Under the pieces are notes generated by a model. The model had not been told where the DNA came from and made no database searches. It saw only the letters and a program-made list of their open reading frames with translations. From JANQIO01 sp043585095 (GTDB lineage: Bacteria; Pseudomonadota; Gammaproteobacteria; Pseudomonadales; Halieaceae): a stretch of 64,000 nt of DNA. The stretch spans positions 1,612,001 through 1,676,000 of the forward strand of contig CP121321.1 of assembly GCA_043585095.1 (NCBI GenBank), given 5' to 3'. Shown here piece by piece: positions 16,787 through 25,660 of the stretch. How positions within the stretch are numbered: position 1 is the stretch's first letter; each line of letters begins with the position of its first letter. The position numbers and the translations under genes are program-made.

Positions 16787-18388
16787 ATGACACTGCAGAC
16801 GAGCTACGACTTCATCGTGGTTGGGGCTGGCTCCTCGGGCTGCACCGCAGCTTATCGACTGGCTGAGCGATCTGGCGCCAATGTCTTGCTGATTGAGGCG
16901 GGAGGTTCTGATTCCAGTCCTCTCGTAAAAATGCCTATCGGTTTCGCCATGATGGTGGGTGAAGGTAAGCAGAACTGGAATTATCGCAGTCATCCTGAGC
17001 CTGCTTTAGGTGGGCGCAAAGTTATGCTGCCCAGAGGACGCCTTCTCGGCGGCTGTAGTTCTATCAATGGCATGGTGTATATCCGCGGGCAGCGCGAGGA
17101 CTACGACGGTTGGGCAGCAGCTGGCAACGCAGGCTGGAGTTACGACGATGTGCTGCCGATTTTTAAGCGCTCTGAGGGCCATTGGGCTGGCGAGACTGAA
17201 TACCACGGCGCGGGTGGGCCGCTCACCGTTAGCTCTGTGGTGCGCCCTTTTCCGATTGCGGATGCCTTCATTGCGGCTGCAGACCAGTGCGGCATCCCTG
17301 AGAACACTGATTTCAACGGCGCAAGGCAAGCTGGCGCTGGTTACTTCGATGCCAATATTGACCGGGGCATTCGCCACAGTAGCGCCAGAGCCTTCCTGCA
17401 CAATGTGCCTACTCCGCCGACGCTCACCGTTCTGAAGAACTTCGAGGTTGTACGCCTAAAGTTTGAAGGTGCTAAAGCCGTCGCTGTTGAAGGGTTTAGC
17501 CGTGGCGAAGCGAGAAATCCAAAACAAATCACGGCTCGCAAGAGCATTGTGCTCTCCGCTGGCACCTTCAACACGCCCCGTATTCTTGAGCAGTCCGGCA
17601 TTGGGGCGGCGTCGCGGCTGGAGGACCTGGGAATTGACGTGCAGGTGGATGCGCCGGAGGTGGGCGAGAACCTGCAGGATCACTGCAATAACTACCTGTT
17701 CTATCGCACGCGTAACTGTGAGAGCTATTACGATCACATTAAGCCCCATAGGGCCCCCGCTACGCTGGCCAATTATGTTTTCCGGCGTCGGGGGATATTC
17801 GCCAACCCTGCCGCCATTGCCGGTGCCTTCTTTAATCTTGAAGGAGACTCTCAGCGACCGGATACACAGATTCACTTTGCCGCCGCAGCATCGGAGACCG
17901 ATGCATCAGGGAAGCTGTCGCCCGTGCCAGGGGTCTGCGCCAGTATCTGCCAGTTACAGCCAGAGAGTCGCGGTAGCGTCCACGTCACAAGCAGCGATGT
18001 TGCCTTGCCGCCAGAGATCAGGCTGAACTTCCTAAGCCAGGAAAACGAGCAGCTACGACAGGTGTTGGCGCTAAAGAAACTAAGAGCCCTGTTTGCGCAG
18101 CCTTCGATCAGTCCATACCTGGAGGCTGAATTGCCGCCGATGCACGGTCGTTATACGGATGCAGAGCTGTTGCAAGGTATCAAGGAAAGCCTGGAGTCTG
18201 TGCATCATGCAGTAGGCACCTGCCGCATGGGGCCTGATGCGACGGCCGTGACGAACCCGGAGCTAAAGGTAAATGGCGTGGACGGGCTGCGGATCGCTGA
18301 CGCCTCCATCATGCCCCGGATCGTCTCAGGCAATACCCACGCAGCGTGCGTGATGATCGGAGAGAAACTCGCGGATCTGCTGTTATAG
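16787..18388 (+). CDS. GMC family oxidoreductase (choline dehydrogenase-like)
   Basis: A 533-aa FAD-dependent glucose-methanol-choline oxidoreductase. The dinucleotide-binding motif VVGAGSSGCTAAYRLAE is at the N-terminus, GMC signature 1 is visible in GRLLGGCSSINGMVY and signature 2 in LSAGTFNTPRILEQSGIG. The catalytic His is in HHAVGTCRMG and the second His/Asn in VSGNTHAACVMIGEK. It oxidises a primary or secondary alcohol to an aldehyde or ketone. The absence of a glycine-betaine gene nearby argues against choline. It lies 298 bp after the serine hydrolase on the same strand and beside two CMD-like genes. Confidence 0.93.
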   Translation: MTLQTSYDFIVVGAGSSGCTAAYRLAERSGANVLLIEAGGSDSSPLVKMPIGFAMMVGEGKQNWNYRSHPEPALGGRKVMLPRGRLLGGCSSINGMVYIRGQREDYDGWAAAGNAGWSYDDVLPIFKRSEGHWAGETEYHGAGGPLTVSSVVRPFPIADAFIAAADQCGIPENTDFNGARQAGAGYFDANIDRGIRHSSARAFLHNVPTPPTLTVLKNFEVVRLKFEGAKAVAVEGFSRGEARNPKQITARKSIVLSAGTFNTPRILEQSGIGAASRLEDLGIDVQVDAPEVGENLQDHCNNYLFYRTRNCESYYDHIKPHRAPATLANYVFRRRGIFANPAAIAGAFFNLEGDSQRPDTQIHFAAAASETDASGKLSPVPGVCASICQLQPESRGSVHVTSSDVALPPEIRLNFLSQENEQLRQVLALKKLRALFAQPSISPYLEAELPPMHGRYTDAELLQGIKESLESVHHAVGTCRMGPDATAVTNPELKVNGVDGLRIADASIMPRIVSGNTHAACVMIGEKLADLLL

Positions 18389-18599
18389 GAAAGAAGCTCC
18401 TCGGCATAATGCACGGACTTGCGCGCTCATGTCGCCAGCCCATCTCGAAGAGAGCGAACACCGCTCGTCACACCCTCCTCTGCGTTATCATGCCTAATGT
18501 TTACTCACTTTGGTGTAGCGTTGGGAAGCTCTTTATCCGGCAACAGGGAGAGTTCCTCGGCATCCCTGGCGAACATGTCCTCCAGTCTGTGTTTTCCGA

Positions 18600-19112
18600 C
18601 TAAGCTGGCACTGCCATCGGCATGATAGGTAACTCTTCTTCTGGCATGCCACCAAAGGCCACCGCCCCGCGCGACATGCTGTTAAACATGCTCAGCGCCA
18701 TACTGAGATGCGCAATGCCCTGCGCACCCAACTCGTCCTCTAGCTGCTGCCGCAGTTCATCGCTAAGTGCCTGCGGGTCGTGCAGGTAGGCATCGGTGTA
18801 CGCGAGTATGGCCGCCTCGCGCGATGACAGGCTGTTACCCGCCTGCACGTCCGCTATTTTGTTTTCATCGAGTCCATCGTCTTTGGCAACGTCGTAGCGA
18901 ACCGCTTTGCAGTACACACAACCGACGCTGTTGGCGTTGCGCAGGCGCACCAGCTCTAATTCCGAAGGTGTCAGGGGGCCGGCATCCCAGATGGTCGGAT
19001 AAAGGGCGACTAGAGGCTCCAGCACCTCAGGGATGTGGGCTATCGGTGAATCCCGCAGGACGTGCCCTGTAGGCTCGAAACCAGTTGGCATGCTCACTCT
19101 CGATCGGCTCAT
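18600..19112 (-). CDS. Carboxymuconolactone decarboxylase (AhpD-like) family protein with CxxC
   Basis: A 170-aa AhpD-fold protein. The redox-type motif is C65-V-Y-C68 followed by KAVR72. In AhpD the residue four after the second cysteine is the histidine of the proton relay, and here it is Arg72. Relatives act as disulfide reductases or as decarboxylases. The CxxC supports redox chemistry, while the lost histidine suggests a variant. It is convergent with the GMC gene and followed upstream by a second CMD-like gene on the same strand. Confidence 0.85.
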   Translation of the reverse strand: MSRSRVSMPTGFEPTGHVLRDSPIAHIPEVLEPLVALYPTIWDAGPLTPSELELVRLRNANSVGCVYCKAVRYDVAKDDGLDENKIADVQAGNSLSSREAAILAYTDAYLHDPQALSDELRQQLEDELGAQGIAHLSMALSMFNSMSRGAVAFGGMPEEELPIMPMAVPA

Positions 19113-19184
19113 AATGTGTTGCCTCCCAGGGTCATCTCGAAACAGCTTTAAGATTACAAAAATACTGTATCGATTTGAATTTAC

Positions 19185-19616
19185 TTACTTTTCCCAAAGT
19201 TTGTTGCTGCGCGCCTGGGCATAAAAAAGGCCAAGCACATGAATAAGTGCGACCAGCCCCGCTTCACCGTAGACGGCCTTCACGGCATCAGCTTGCTCAT
19301 CAGTTATCGCAGCGACGTCCATCACGTACATTTCAGTAAACGCCAGCGCTGCGCGCTCGCCGTCGCTAAAGGCAGAATGGGTAGGCCACTGGCTAAGGTG
19401 CTCCATCTGCTCGTCGGCAACGTGTTTCGCAAGGCGCTTGGAGGGCTGGTCACTGGCGTGCAGTTGGTCCACACGCAGTTGACAGAGAGCCAGGGTGCTG
19501 GAGGGGATTTCAGACAGCCCCCAGAAGCTGCCCGCATAGGCTTCCAGGGCCTGAGAAAGCTCCGGTAGGCCGGCATTAATCGCTAGCCAGTCCTGTGGTT
19601 CCGTTAGTGTGCTCAT
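19185..19616 (-). CDS. Carboxymuconolactone decarboxylase-like protein lacking the CxxC pair
   Basis: A 143-aa AhpD-fold protein. Where AhpD has the CxxC pair after LR...L, this protein has S55 and P58 (RVDQLHASDQPSK), so the redox cysteines are absent. The rest of the fold (FSDGERAALAFTEMY, then GLVALIHVLGLFYAQAR) is retained. I chose the ATG at 19616 because AGGAG stands just upstream; a longer frame from 19835 adds 73 residues unlike the family. It may be a non-redox paralogue of the adjacent 170-aa protein, perhaps a partner subunit. Function is unknown. Confidence 0.82.
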   Translation of the reverse strand: MSTLTEPQDWLAINAGLPELSQALEAYAGSFWGLSEIPSSTLALCQLRVDQLHASDQPSKRLAKHVADEQMEHLSQWPTHSAFSDGERAALAFTEMYVMDVAAITDEQADAVKAVYGEAGLVALIHVLGLFYAQARSNKLWEK

Positions 19617-19794
19617 GGCATGGCTCCTGACGTGCTTGCTCTTATTATCGCGCTTTGTCTGTGCAACCGCATTGTACGAAAATAAGTAAGAGTATGCTGC
19701 CAGCGCGCAACCGCCCCGGCTATGGCCGCTTCTTGCAATGTTCGCCATGGTCTGAACTATTGGGCAGCGAAGCACGCTGTGCCAAACTGTTGTC

Positions 19795-20361
19795 ATGACA
19801 TCCAAAGCGACAGCAAGGCAGATCATCCAGAGCACTCAGCGTTGGTTAGAGACCGTAGTGATTGCGCTGAACCTCTGCCCTTTTGCGCGTCGCGCGCTGG
19901 ACCGTGGTGGTGTTCGTTTTGCCGTCACGGACGCCCAGGACACCGAAACGCTGCTGGAAGCCTTACTGGGCGAATTGGACTTTCTAGACGCGCCGTCTGA
20001 AATCGAAACTACACTTCTGATTCACCCCGAGGTATTACAAGAGTTCTACGCCTACAACGACTTCCTTTCGATTGTAGAGGTCGCTTTGGAAACCACATCA
20101 CGTCACGGCGTTTATCAGGTTGCCAGTTTTCATCCTGAGTATCAGTTTGCCGGCACATCGCCTGCGGATGCAGAGAACTACTCCAACCGCTCGCCCTACC
20201 CCATGTTGCATATATTGCGTGAGAGCAGCATCACCAGAGCCGTTGAAACTCATCCGGATGTTCACGGCATTCCCGACGTTAATATCGAGCGCCTACGCCT
20301 CGAGGGCGCTGAAGAAATGCGTGGTTTGCTTGAGCGTTGCAGCGAAGCTGAGCTGTATTGA
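19795..20361 (+). CDS. DUF1415 domain-containing protein
   Basis: A 188-aa protein matching the DUF1415 family: the N-terminal block TQRWLETVVIALNLCPFA, the central HPEYQFAG, and SPYPMLHILRESS are all conserved. The family is widespread in proteobacteria and uncharacterised. The invariant Cys in NLCPFA and the His in FHPEYQF could suggest metal or substrate binding, but this is inference. It is divergent from the CMD-like gene and convergent with the DUF2805 gene, 3 bp away. Confidence 0.92.
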   Translation: MTSKATARQIIQSTQRWLETVVIALNLCPFARRALDRGGVRFAVTDAQDTETLLEALLGELDFLDAPSEIETTLLIHPEVLQEFYAYNDFLSIVEVALETTSRHGVYQVASFHPEYQFAGTSPADAENYSNRSPYPMLHILRESSITRAVETHPDVHGIPDVNIERLRLEGAEEMRGLLERCSEAELY

Positions 20362-20364
20362 TTG

Positions 20365-20616
20365 CTAACGCTGTTTGTACTGCGTTGGACAGTAGCCTCG
20401 GCTAACGTCTGGGTTGCGCAGCTTGGAATGTTTGGTTTTGCGACCGCTGACGCGAGCGCGCCAGTTGCGAAAGCTGGTGGGCTTGAGATGGCGGCGCATT
20501 ACCTTAATCACGTCGCTTTCCGACAGGCCAAAAGTTGTTTCAATGGCTTCAAAGGGCGTTCGATCCTCCCAGGCCATTTCGATTATCCGCGATTCGGTTT
20601 CAGCGTCCATGTCCAT
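20365..20616 (-). CDS. TIGR03643/DUF2805 family small protein
   Basis: An 83-aa basic protein. The helical start (ESRIIEMAWEDRTPFEAIE) followed by FGLSESDVIKVMRRHLKP and FRNWRARVSGR is characteristic of TIGR03643/DUF2805. The middle part looks like a helix-turn-helix, and the C-terminal half is Arg/Lys-rich, so nucleic-acid binding is plausible. No function is established. It ends 3 bp from the convergent DUF1415 gene. Confidence 0.9.
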   Translation of the reverse strand: MDMDAETESRIIEMAWEDRTPFEAIETTFGLSESDVIKVMRRHLKPTSFRNWRARVSGRKTKHSKLRNPDVSRGYCPTQYKQR

Positions 20617-20720
20617 GTCATTTGTTTAAATCTTGCTGAGGTATACCCGCGCCACGTCCCGCATGGATCACTGACGCTTAAAATCACGATCAGGCCATAT
20701 CTAAGCATGTGCCGATCCAT

Positions 20721-21515
20721 TTACGGCTGCGCAAGCACCTTGGACAGCCAGGCCGCACTGCGCACGCCGGCCTGGGACAGGCGTTGTTTCGCCGCCGGCG
20801 ACCAACGTGTCAGGTAGTCTGTATCAATCGAACGACCCTTTGGGTAGATTTGGTCGCGCAGCGCTGCACTCTCCGCTATCCAAACCTCCACAGAGTCTTT
20901 AGACCATGCGTCATGGCGCTCAATGTCTACCTCCAAAAGCTGGGCAAGCGATGTATCATTGAGATTCCAAAAGCGCACAATAGTGCTGTCCCATAGTCGG
21001 TGCATATTGATGGTCTTATCCCGGTACCTTACTGTCACGGTGTTTCCGCCTCGGTCTTTTCCGTTGCCTACGTGAAAAGGCTGATGTAGGTCCTGAACGA
21101 TATGCAACCCGAAGCGGAGCGCCAGTTGGCGCTGGACGCGTGGAGCACCGGGATCCGCCAGTATCATCTCAAAATTTCGCAGCGCGCTGACGGCATCGCC
21201 CTCAGAGGGTGCTCCCACATCCGCATAGGTCTTGCCCTCAGGCACGGTGACGTAGTGATACGGTTTGGCGGTTTCCTGCCAATACACGCTGTTGTTGCTG
21301 CGCATGCGGTCGGCCCATGTGGAAGCATCTGCGAGCGTTTGCTCTTCCAGTAAGCCATATACGCGCGACTTTGTATCTGCGTCCAGATAAGACCAGGCCA
21401 TATCCCCGGCGACACGGTGCCCCTGTGGACCCCAGGCGAAAGATGGGCTACTTAAAGTGACTGATAAGCCTAAGCAAAGCGAAGTAAAGAACCGAATAAA
21501 AAGCATATTAATCAA
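20721..21515 (-). CDS. S1/P1 nuclease, secreted
   Basis: A 264-aa zinc-dependent nuclease. A signal peptide precedes the mature N-terminus WGPQGHRVAG, whose N-terminal tryptophan and histidine bind zinc in this family. Further ligands are visible in STWADRMRSN, YHYVTVP, LHIVQDLHQPFHVG and HRLWDSTIV. S1/P1 enzymes cleave single-stranded DNA and RNA and 3'-nucleotides in the periplasm or outside the cell. Length is usual for bacterial members. It starts 30 bp after the stop of the periplasmic binding protein gene and may be the last gene of that operon. Confidence 0.92.
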   Translation of the reverse strand: MINMLFIRFFTSLCLGLSVTLSSPSFAWGPQGHRVAGDMAWSYLDADTKSRVYGLLEEQTLADASTWADRMRSNNSVYWQETAKPYHYVTVPEGKTYADVGAPSEGDAVSALRNFEMILADPGAPRVQRQLALRFGLHIVQDLHQPFHVGNGKDRGGNTVTVRYRDKTINMHRLWDSTIVRFWNLNDTSLAQLLEVDIERHDAWSKDSVEVWIAESAALRDQIYPKGRSIDTDYLTRWSPAAKQRLSQAGVRSAAWLSKVLAQP

Positions 21516-21545
21516 CTACTAAGGCGGAACCTCTGAGGAAGAAAG

Positions 21546-22733
21546 TCAAGGTCGAGGATAGATAAGCTCGCGCTCGGCGACATTTGCCGGAGCCACCAGG
21601 CGCCGGTTTCCGTCTTGCCATTGCAGCAGGTAATTGCTCTTGCCCACCTGACGTCCGTTCCCATCAACTTCATAATGCCCAATTAATGACCGAAAGCGCA
21701 TGGAACGTAATTGGTCTCGCAGGGCCGCTGGGTCAAGAGTATCGGCTAGTCTCACAGCAGCTTCGCTTACCTGTCCTGCACTGTAGCCTATGGCCGCGTG
21801 CACCCCTGGATTGTTGCCGTGCATTTGCCGGTATCGATAGCTAAAATCCTGAGCCCCCGGCAGCGGTACGCTGCGCAGCCATTGCACCACGCCCACCACA
21901 CCGTTGACTTGATTGTTCAGCATGGTACTGAATTCGCGCAGGGCTGGGCCTACGGTCAGAGCCACCATATCGACCTTGAGACGGCGACCTTTACCCATTG
22001 CTTTAGCAATGGCCACCGAGTCGGCCAGATAGCAGGCGCCAAACACCACGTCGGCCTCGTCCTCAATGGACAGCAGTTCCTTGCCCAGCGCACTGAAGTC
22101 AACGGAGCTGGGGTCATATTGGGTATCCATAACCAGCCGGATGCCTAATCGTTCTGCTTCCCGCCGCACGCCGGCAGCCACGTCTTCGGCAAAGGCACCC
22201 GTTGCGTAGAATAATCCACCTGTTTTGGCACCGCGGCGCGAAGCCTCTTCTAATGCCAGATCCATATAGTTTGACGACGGTACGTCAATACCAAACACGT
22301 TACGGTATCCACGCGCCCAGATCTCCTCCGCTGAAGCGGCTGCGGTAACGATTGGCCTGTTGTGCCGCTCGGCGACGTCCGTGGCGATCAAGGTTAGCTC
22401 TGAGCCATACGGTCCCACCAAAAGGTCAACTTTGTCTTCGGTAATCAGGCTTTCGTACAAGTTCGCAACCTGTTCACTATCAGATTGGTCGTCGTAATGG
22501 ACAATTTCCACGCTCGCTCCTAATAGCCTGCCCCTGGAGTTAACGTCAGCCGCCCACATCTTCAGGCCGTTAAGCTGGAGGGTACCCTCCTCTGCGAACC
22601 GGCCGGTTAGGGACTGTGTTGTGCCTAATCGAATAACGCTGGGTTTCTGTGCGCTGCTCTCTCCAGCAGTTTGTGCCGGCAGCTGCTGCGCGAAAGGCAA
22701 GAGTAAACATAGGATAAGGTGACTAAGACGCAT
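21546..22733 (-). CDS. Branched-chain amino acid-type ABC transporter substrate-binding protein (orphan)
   Basis: A 395-aa periplasmic binding protein of the LivJ/Leu-Ile-Val type 1 fold. After a signal peptide (LILCLLLPFAQQLPAQT) come RLGTTQSLTG, NGLKMWAADVNSRG and VDLLVGPYGSELTLIATDVAE. No permease or ATPase gene is nearby. It follows mlaA by 10 bp, and mlaA overlaps the alpha/beta hydrolase gene, so the three form one operon. The ligand may be hydrophobic rather than an amino acid, which is inference from context only. Confidence 0.88.
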   Translation of the reverse strand: MRLSHLILCLLLPFAQQLPAQTAGESSAQKPSVIRLGTTQSLTGRFAEEGTLQLNGLKMWAADVNSRGRLLGASVEIVHYDDQSDSEQVANLYESLITEDKVDLLVGPYGSELTLIATDVAERHNRPIVTAAASAEEIWARGYRNVFGIDVPSSNYMDLALEEASRRGAKTGGLFYATGAFAEDVAAGVRREAERLGIRLVMDTQYDPSSVDFSALGKELLSIEDEADVVFGACYLADSVAIAKAMGKGRRLKVDMVALTVGPALREFSTMLNNQVNGVVGVVQWLRSVPLPGAQDFSYRYRQMHGNNPGVHAAIGYSAGQVSEAAVRLADTLDPAALRDQLRSMRFRSLIGHYEVDGNGRQVGKSNYLLQWQDGNRRLVAPANVAERELIYPRP

Positions 22734-22743
22734 GCTTTTTGCC

Positions 22744-23514
22744 CTACTTGATAACGTCGAGATCGCGTTTGATCGAGTTCAGCCAGCGCACGGTCTCATA
22801 TTCGAAGACGGACCCTGTCTCGTAATATCTGAACGGCACTTGCGATCGTGTATCGATGGCGTCGAAGACAAAGATGGTCGAACGCAGCGGCTTCGCCAGG
22901 AAGCCGCCATAGGCCTCAGTCTGCAGCACAACGTCGGGAATCATGCCCAGGCCATCGCGCACATTGGAGGGACCGAGAAACGGAATAACGACGTAAGGCC
23001 CCTGCGGCACTCCCCAGTGTCCAAGAGTCTGGCCAAAGTCCTCTGAGGGGCGCGGAAAGTCCAGATACGATGCAACGTCTATAAAGCCATAAATTCCAAC
23101 TGTACTGTTAACAAGGACGCGCCCAGCCGACTCGGCGGTCTTATTGGGTGACAGCTGCAAAATGCTATTGGCCGTTGTGCGCAGATCACGAATATTGTTG
23201 AAAAAATTCGTCACGCCCTGGCGAACAAGGCCGGGCACAAAGCGGCGCCAACCGTTAGTGACCGGCAGGAAAACCGCCTGATCGAAATGGTAGTTGAAGG
23301 CATAGAGTCGCCTATTGATTGGCTCGAAGGGGTCGTAGACTTCGGACTGCACGTCACGAAGATTTTCTGGCACCAGTCGCTCACGGGTATAGGTAGGTTC
23401 GGGGTACCTGTCATAGGCCGCGTCCTCTTGCTTTGGCGCACTGGAGCATGCTGAGACCAGCAGCAAAGAAGCGACCATGACGTTACGAAAAGCAGCTGTT
23501 GCGCAGTGGTTCAT
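22744..23514 (-). CDS. mlaA: MlaA (VacJ) family lipoprotein
   Basis: A 256-aa outer-membrane lipoprotein. The signal peptide ends in the lipobox VSAC, and the conserved MlaA block YDPFEPINRRLYAFNYHFD is followed by NFFNNIRDLRT, NSTVGIYGFIDVA and GVPQGPYVVIPFLGPS. MlaA removes phospholipids from the outer leaflet of the outer membrane and hands them to MlaC and the MlaFEDB complex. Those genes are not in the window. Its start overlaps the stop of the upstream hydrolase gene by 4 bp, and a binding-protein gene follows. Confidence 0.95.
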   Translation of the reverse strand: MNHCATAAFRNVMVASLLLVSACSSAPKQEDAAYDRYPEPTYTRERLVPENLRDVQSEVYDPFEPINRRLYAFNYHFDQAVFLPVTNGWRRFVPGLVRQGVTNFFNNIRDLRTTANSILQLSPNKTAESAGRVLVNSTVGIYGFIDVASYLDFPRPSEDFGQTLGHWGVPQGPYVVIPFLGPSNVRDGLGMIPDVVLQTEAYGGFLAKPLRSTIFVFDAIDTRSQVPFRYYETGSVFEYETVRWLNSIKRDLDVIK

Positions 23515-24920
23515 TTCGTAAACACCTGCTGCATGTGCCGTACGTTTTCCTTGTACGCCATGTTGCCAAGGTGGCCGCCGCGGGGATAGATCATTGCTCG
23601 GCTGCCAAATACATCACGGACATAATCGAGCTCACCGTCCGCCAGAATAATGTCGTCAGCGTTGTGAATGACGTGGATATTGTCCGTAGTTCGCAAAAAA
23701 TCGGTAATTGAAGACAAGCCCATACTCTGGATAAAGCTGTCTCGCGTCTGCTCATCGCCGTTGTTGGCATAAAAGGGGTAGAAAAACTCGTGATAAAAGT
23801 CAGTAAAGCCAACCCGTGTGGCCACCTGTCGATAGCCTGTCAGGTTGGCGTAGCGCGGCAGCTCGTATCCCCTGGGCTTAATGAAGCCGTAGTCTGTTAT
23901 CAAGTCAGAGGTCATGATTAGCGAGGCCGAGGACAGCCTAAAAGACAGTCCCACCAGCGCAGCGAGCTCCTCATCCCTAGGCTGCAATTCCGTAAACACC
24001 TTCGCCAGGAATGTTTCATCAATGCCTACTGTATCGGTGTTGCGGCGGTAGACATCGGTAAAGACGCTGACCACCCGATTGTAAAATTGATCGAAGTTGT
24101 CCTCACCGCCTGGGATATTTTCGATCATGCGATCCAGCAGCGAGATGGAGTTGTAGAGATTGACGGGCGGATTGATCAGCAACACATTGTCAAAGTTGAA
24201 ATGCTGCGCTCGTGCATCCAGCTCTGCAACGAAGGCAGCGTTCAGCCCCCCTAAGCTATAGCCCGTGAGGGCAAAGTGCTCAGGCGTGCTCTTGCCCTTT
24301 ACACTGTCCCAGGCAAGACCCATCGCGTGATACAGGTCTTCAGCATCCTTATAGACATGCCCGGGCACTCCGGATGCCGATGCGCTGGCCACAAAGTTGG
24401 GATAGGTCGGCGAAGAAAGCGAAACGATGTGGTAGCCGCGCTCGTAAAACGCCCGTGCCATGAGTCTGTTCTTGGGCCCATTGTGCGCCGCGCCGGTGCC
24501 AGCAATGAGGAACATCACCGGCGCATCGCGATCCTTCTGCAGCGCGTAGGTGAATAGCATTTTGCGGTTGTAGAACAACACATCGGGAAGATCGCGCTCT
24601 TCAATAACGACAATCTTGCGTTTCCGAAGCGGCACATTTGCCAATGGAGTCAGTTCTGCCTCATAGGCTTTGGGCGTGCCCACAACAGTCGCCGCCCAGC
24701 GGTCAGCTATTGGGTAGCCGTAGTTCTCTGGTTCAGCCGCGGCAACCCCCGGGGTGGCAAACATAAAGACAGCTGGCAGCAGAAGCGCTAGCGCTAATGG
24801 CACAACCGAAAAGCCGGCACCAGTGCGCGAAATAACAGCATCTACTGACGAACACAGACACTCAGAAGTGACGTTGACGCGGCTTTTACCTAAGCCGGGT
24901 GCAATGGAGAGACCAAACAT
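23511..24920 (-). CDS. Alpha/beta hydrolase, exported or membrane-anchored
   Basis: An alpha/beta-hydrolase-fold protein of 469 aa if started at ATG 24920. The nucleophile elbow is LTGYSLGGLNAAF, the acid is probably in NADDIIL and the base in PRGGHLGNM. A hydrophobic segment (VVPLALALLLPAVFMFA) followed by AAAEPENYG resembles a late signal peptide with an unusually long N-region. A GTG at 24974 would add 18 residues but leave only 29 bp to the divergent VOC gene. The hydrolase-mlaA overlap suggests a role in envelope lipid turnover, which is inference. Confidence 0.82.
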   Translation of the reverse strand: MFGLSIAPGLGKSRVNVTSECLCSSVDAVISRTGAGFSVVPLALALLLPAVFMFATPGVAAAEPENYGYPIADRWAATVVGTPKAYEAELTPLANVPLRKRKIVVIEERDLPDVLFYNRKMLFTYALQKDRDAPVMFLIAGTGAAHNGPKNRLMARAFYERGYHIVSLSSPTYPNFVASASASGVPGHVYKDAEDLYHAMGLAWDSVKGKSTPEHFALTGYSLGGLNAAFVAELDARAQHFNFDNVLLINPPVNLYNSISLLDRMIENIPGGEDNFDQFYNRVVSVFTDVYRRNTDTVGIDETFLAKVFTELQPRDEELAALVGLSFRLSSASLIMTSDLITDYGFIKPRGYELPRYANLTGYRQVATRVGFTDFYHEFFYPFYANNGDEQTRDSFIQSMGLSSITDFLRTTDNIHVIHNADDIILADGELDYVRDVFGSRAMIYPRGGHLGNMAYKENVRHMQQVFTK

Positions 24921-25003
24921 GGAAAGTGTCCGATACGACAGTGACGCTAAACAGGTTAATACGATAGTCTGCACCCGGCAACGGGGGCATACAGGTTTTT
25001 AGA

Positions 25004-25660
25004 ATGATAGATGGCTTCGCGAGACTCGTGCTGGAAGTCCCGAATCTTGATTCGGCAATAGAGGTTTACCAGCAACTACTGGGCCCCTGCTTCCGGCACA
25101 CTGAGACAGAGGCAGTGTGGCCGCTGGCTAATATAGCCGTTGTTATGAAAGCTGGCGCGCCGGAAGCGGCGTGCATTGTCGAGCTGGGGCTTTGGTCTAT
25201 CGCAGGCCACCTTTTGCCCGATGAATGTCGAGGCCTGAGTGTTAGCCACTATCCCGAGCGCTCGGTCGATCCAGCCCCTGCAGGCCCCATCCAGGCAGTC
25301 GATCATATTGTTTTGCAAACAGGTGACGCCGATGACTGCATACGTCTATTCGGCGCAGACCTCGGTATGCGCCTGGCGCTGGATCAGCATGTGCCGGAAT
25401 GGGGTGGCCGCATGCTGTTTTTCCGCTGTGGGAAACTTACCCTGGAGGTCATACACAACATCGAGCAACCGGTGGCGCAGGATGTTTTCTGGGGTATTAG
25501 CTACTTATGTAGCGATCTTGACCAGACGCTCAGCCGGCTAGACGCGAACGGCGTCGCCCATTCGGGTGCAAGACAGGGGCGCAAGCCGGGGACCCGCGTA
25601 GCGACCATCAAAAGCCATACACTGGGCATACCGACGCTCGTAGTGGAGCCTGCGCAGTAA
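25004..25660 (+). CDS. VOC (glyoxalase/bleomycin resistance) family protein
   Basis: A 218-aa protein with two VOC half-domains: LVLEVPNLDSAIEVYQQLLG at the N-terminus and AVDHIVLQTGDADDCIRLF in the second half, with LGIPTLVVEPAQ at the end. The second half carries candidate metal ligands (His in VDHIVLQ and Glu in LTLEVIH). The first half has no histidine at the matching place, so it may be structural. The reaction is unknown. The last codons, GTGGAGCCTGCGCAGTAA, are the first unit of a tandem array that continues downstream. Confidence 0.85.
   Translation: MIDGFARLVLEVPNLDSAIEVYQQLLGPCFRHTETEAVWPLANIAVVMKAGAPEAACIVELGLWSIAGHLLPDECRGLSVSHYPERSVDPAPAGPIQAVDHIVLQTGDADDCIRLFGADLGMRLALDQHVPEWGGRMLFFRCGKLTLEVIHNIEQPVAQDVFWGISYLCSDLDQTLSRLDANGVAHSGARQGRKPGTRVATIKSHTLGIPTLVVEPAQ

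Noticed and set aside
19617..19835. 73-residue N-terminal extension of the CMD-like gene
   Set aside because: AGGAG marks the ATG at 19616, and the extension overlaps the start of the divergent DUF1415 gene and does not look like the family.
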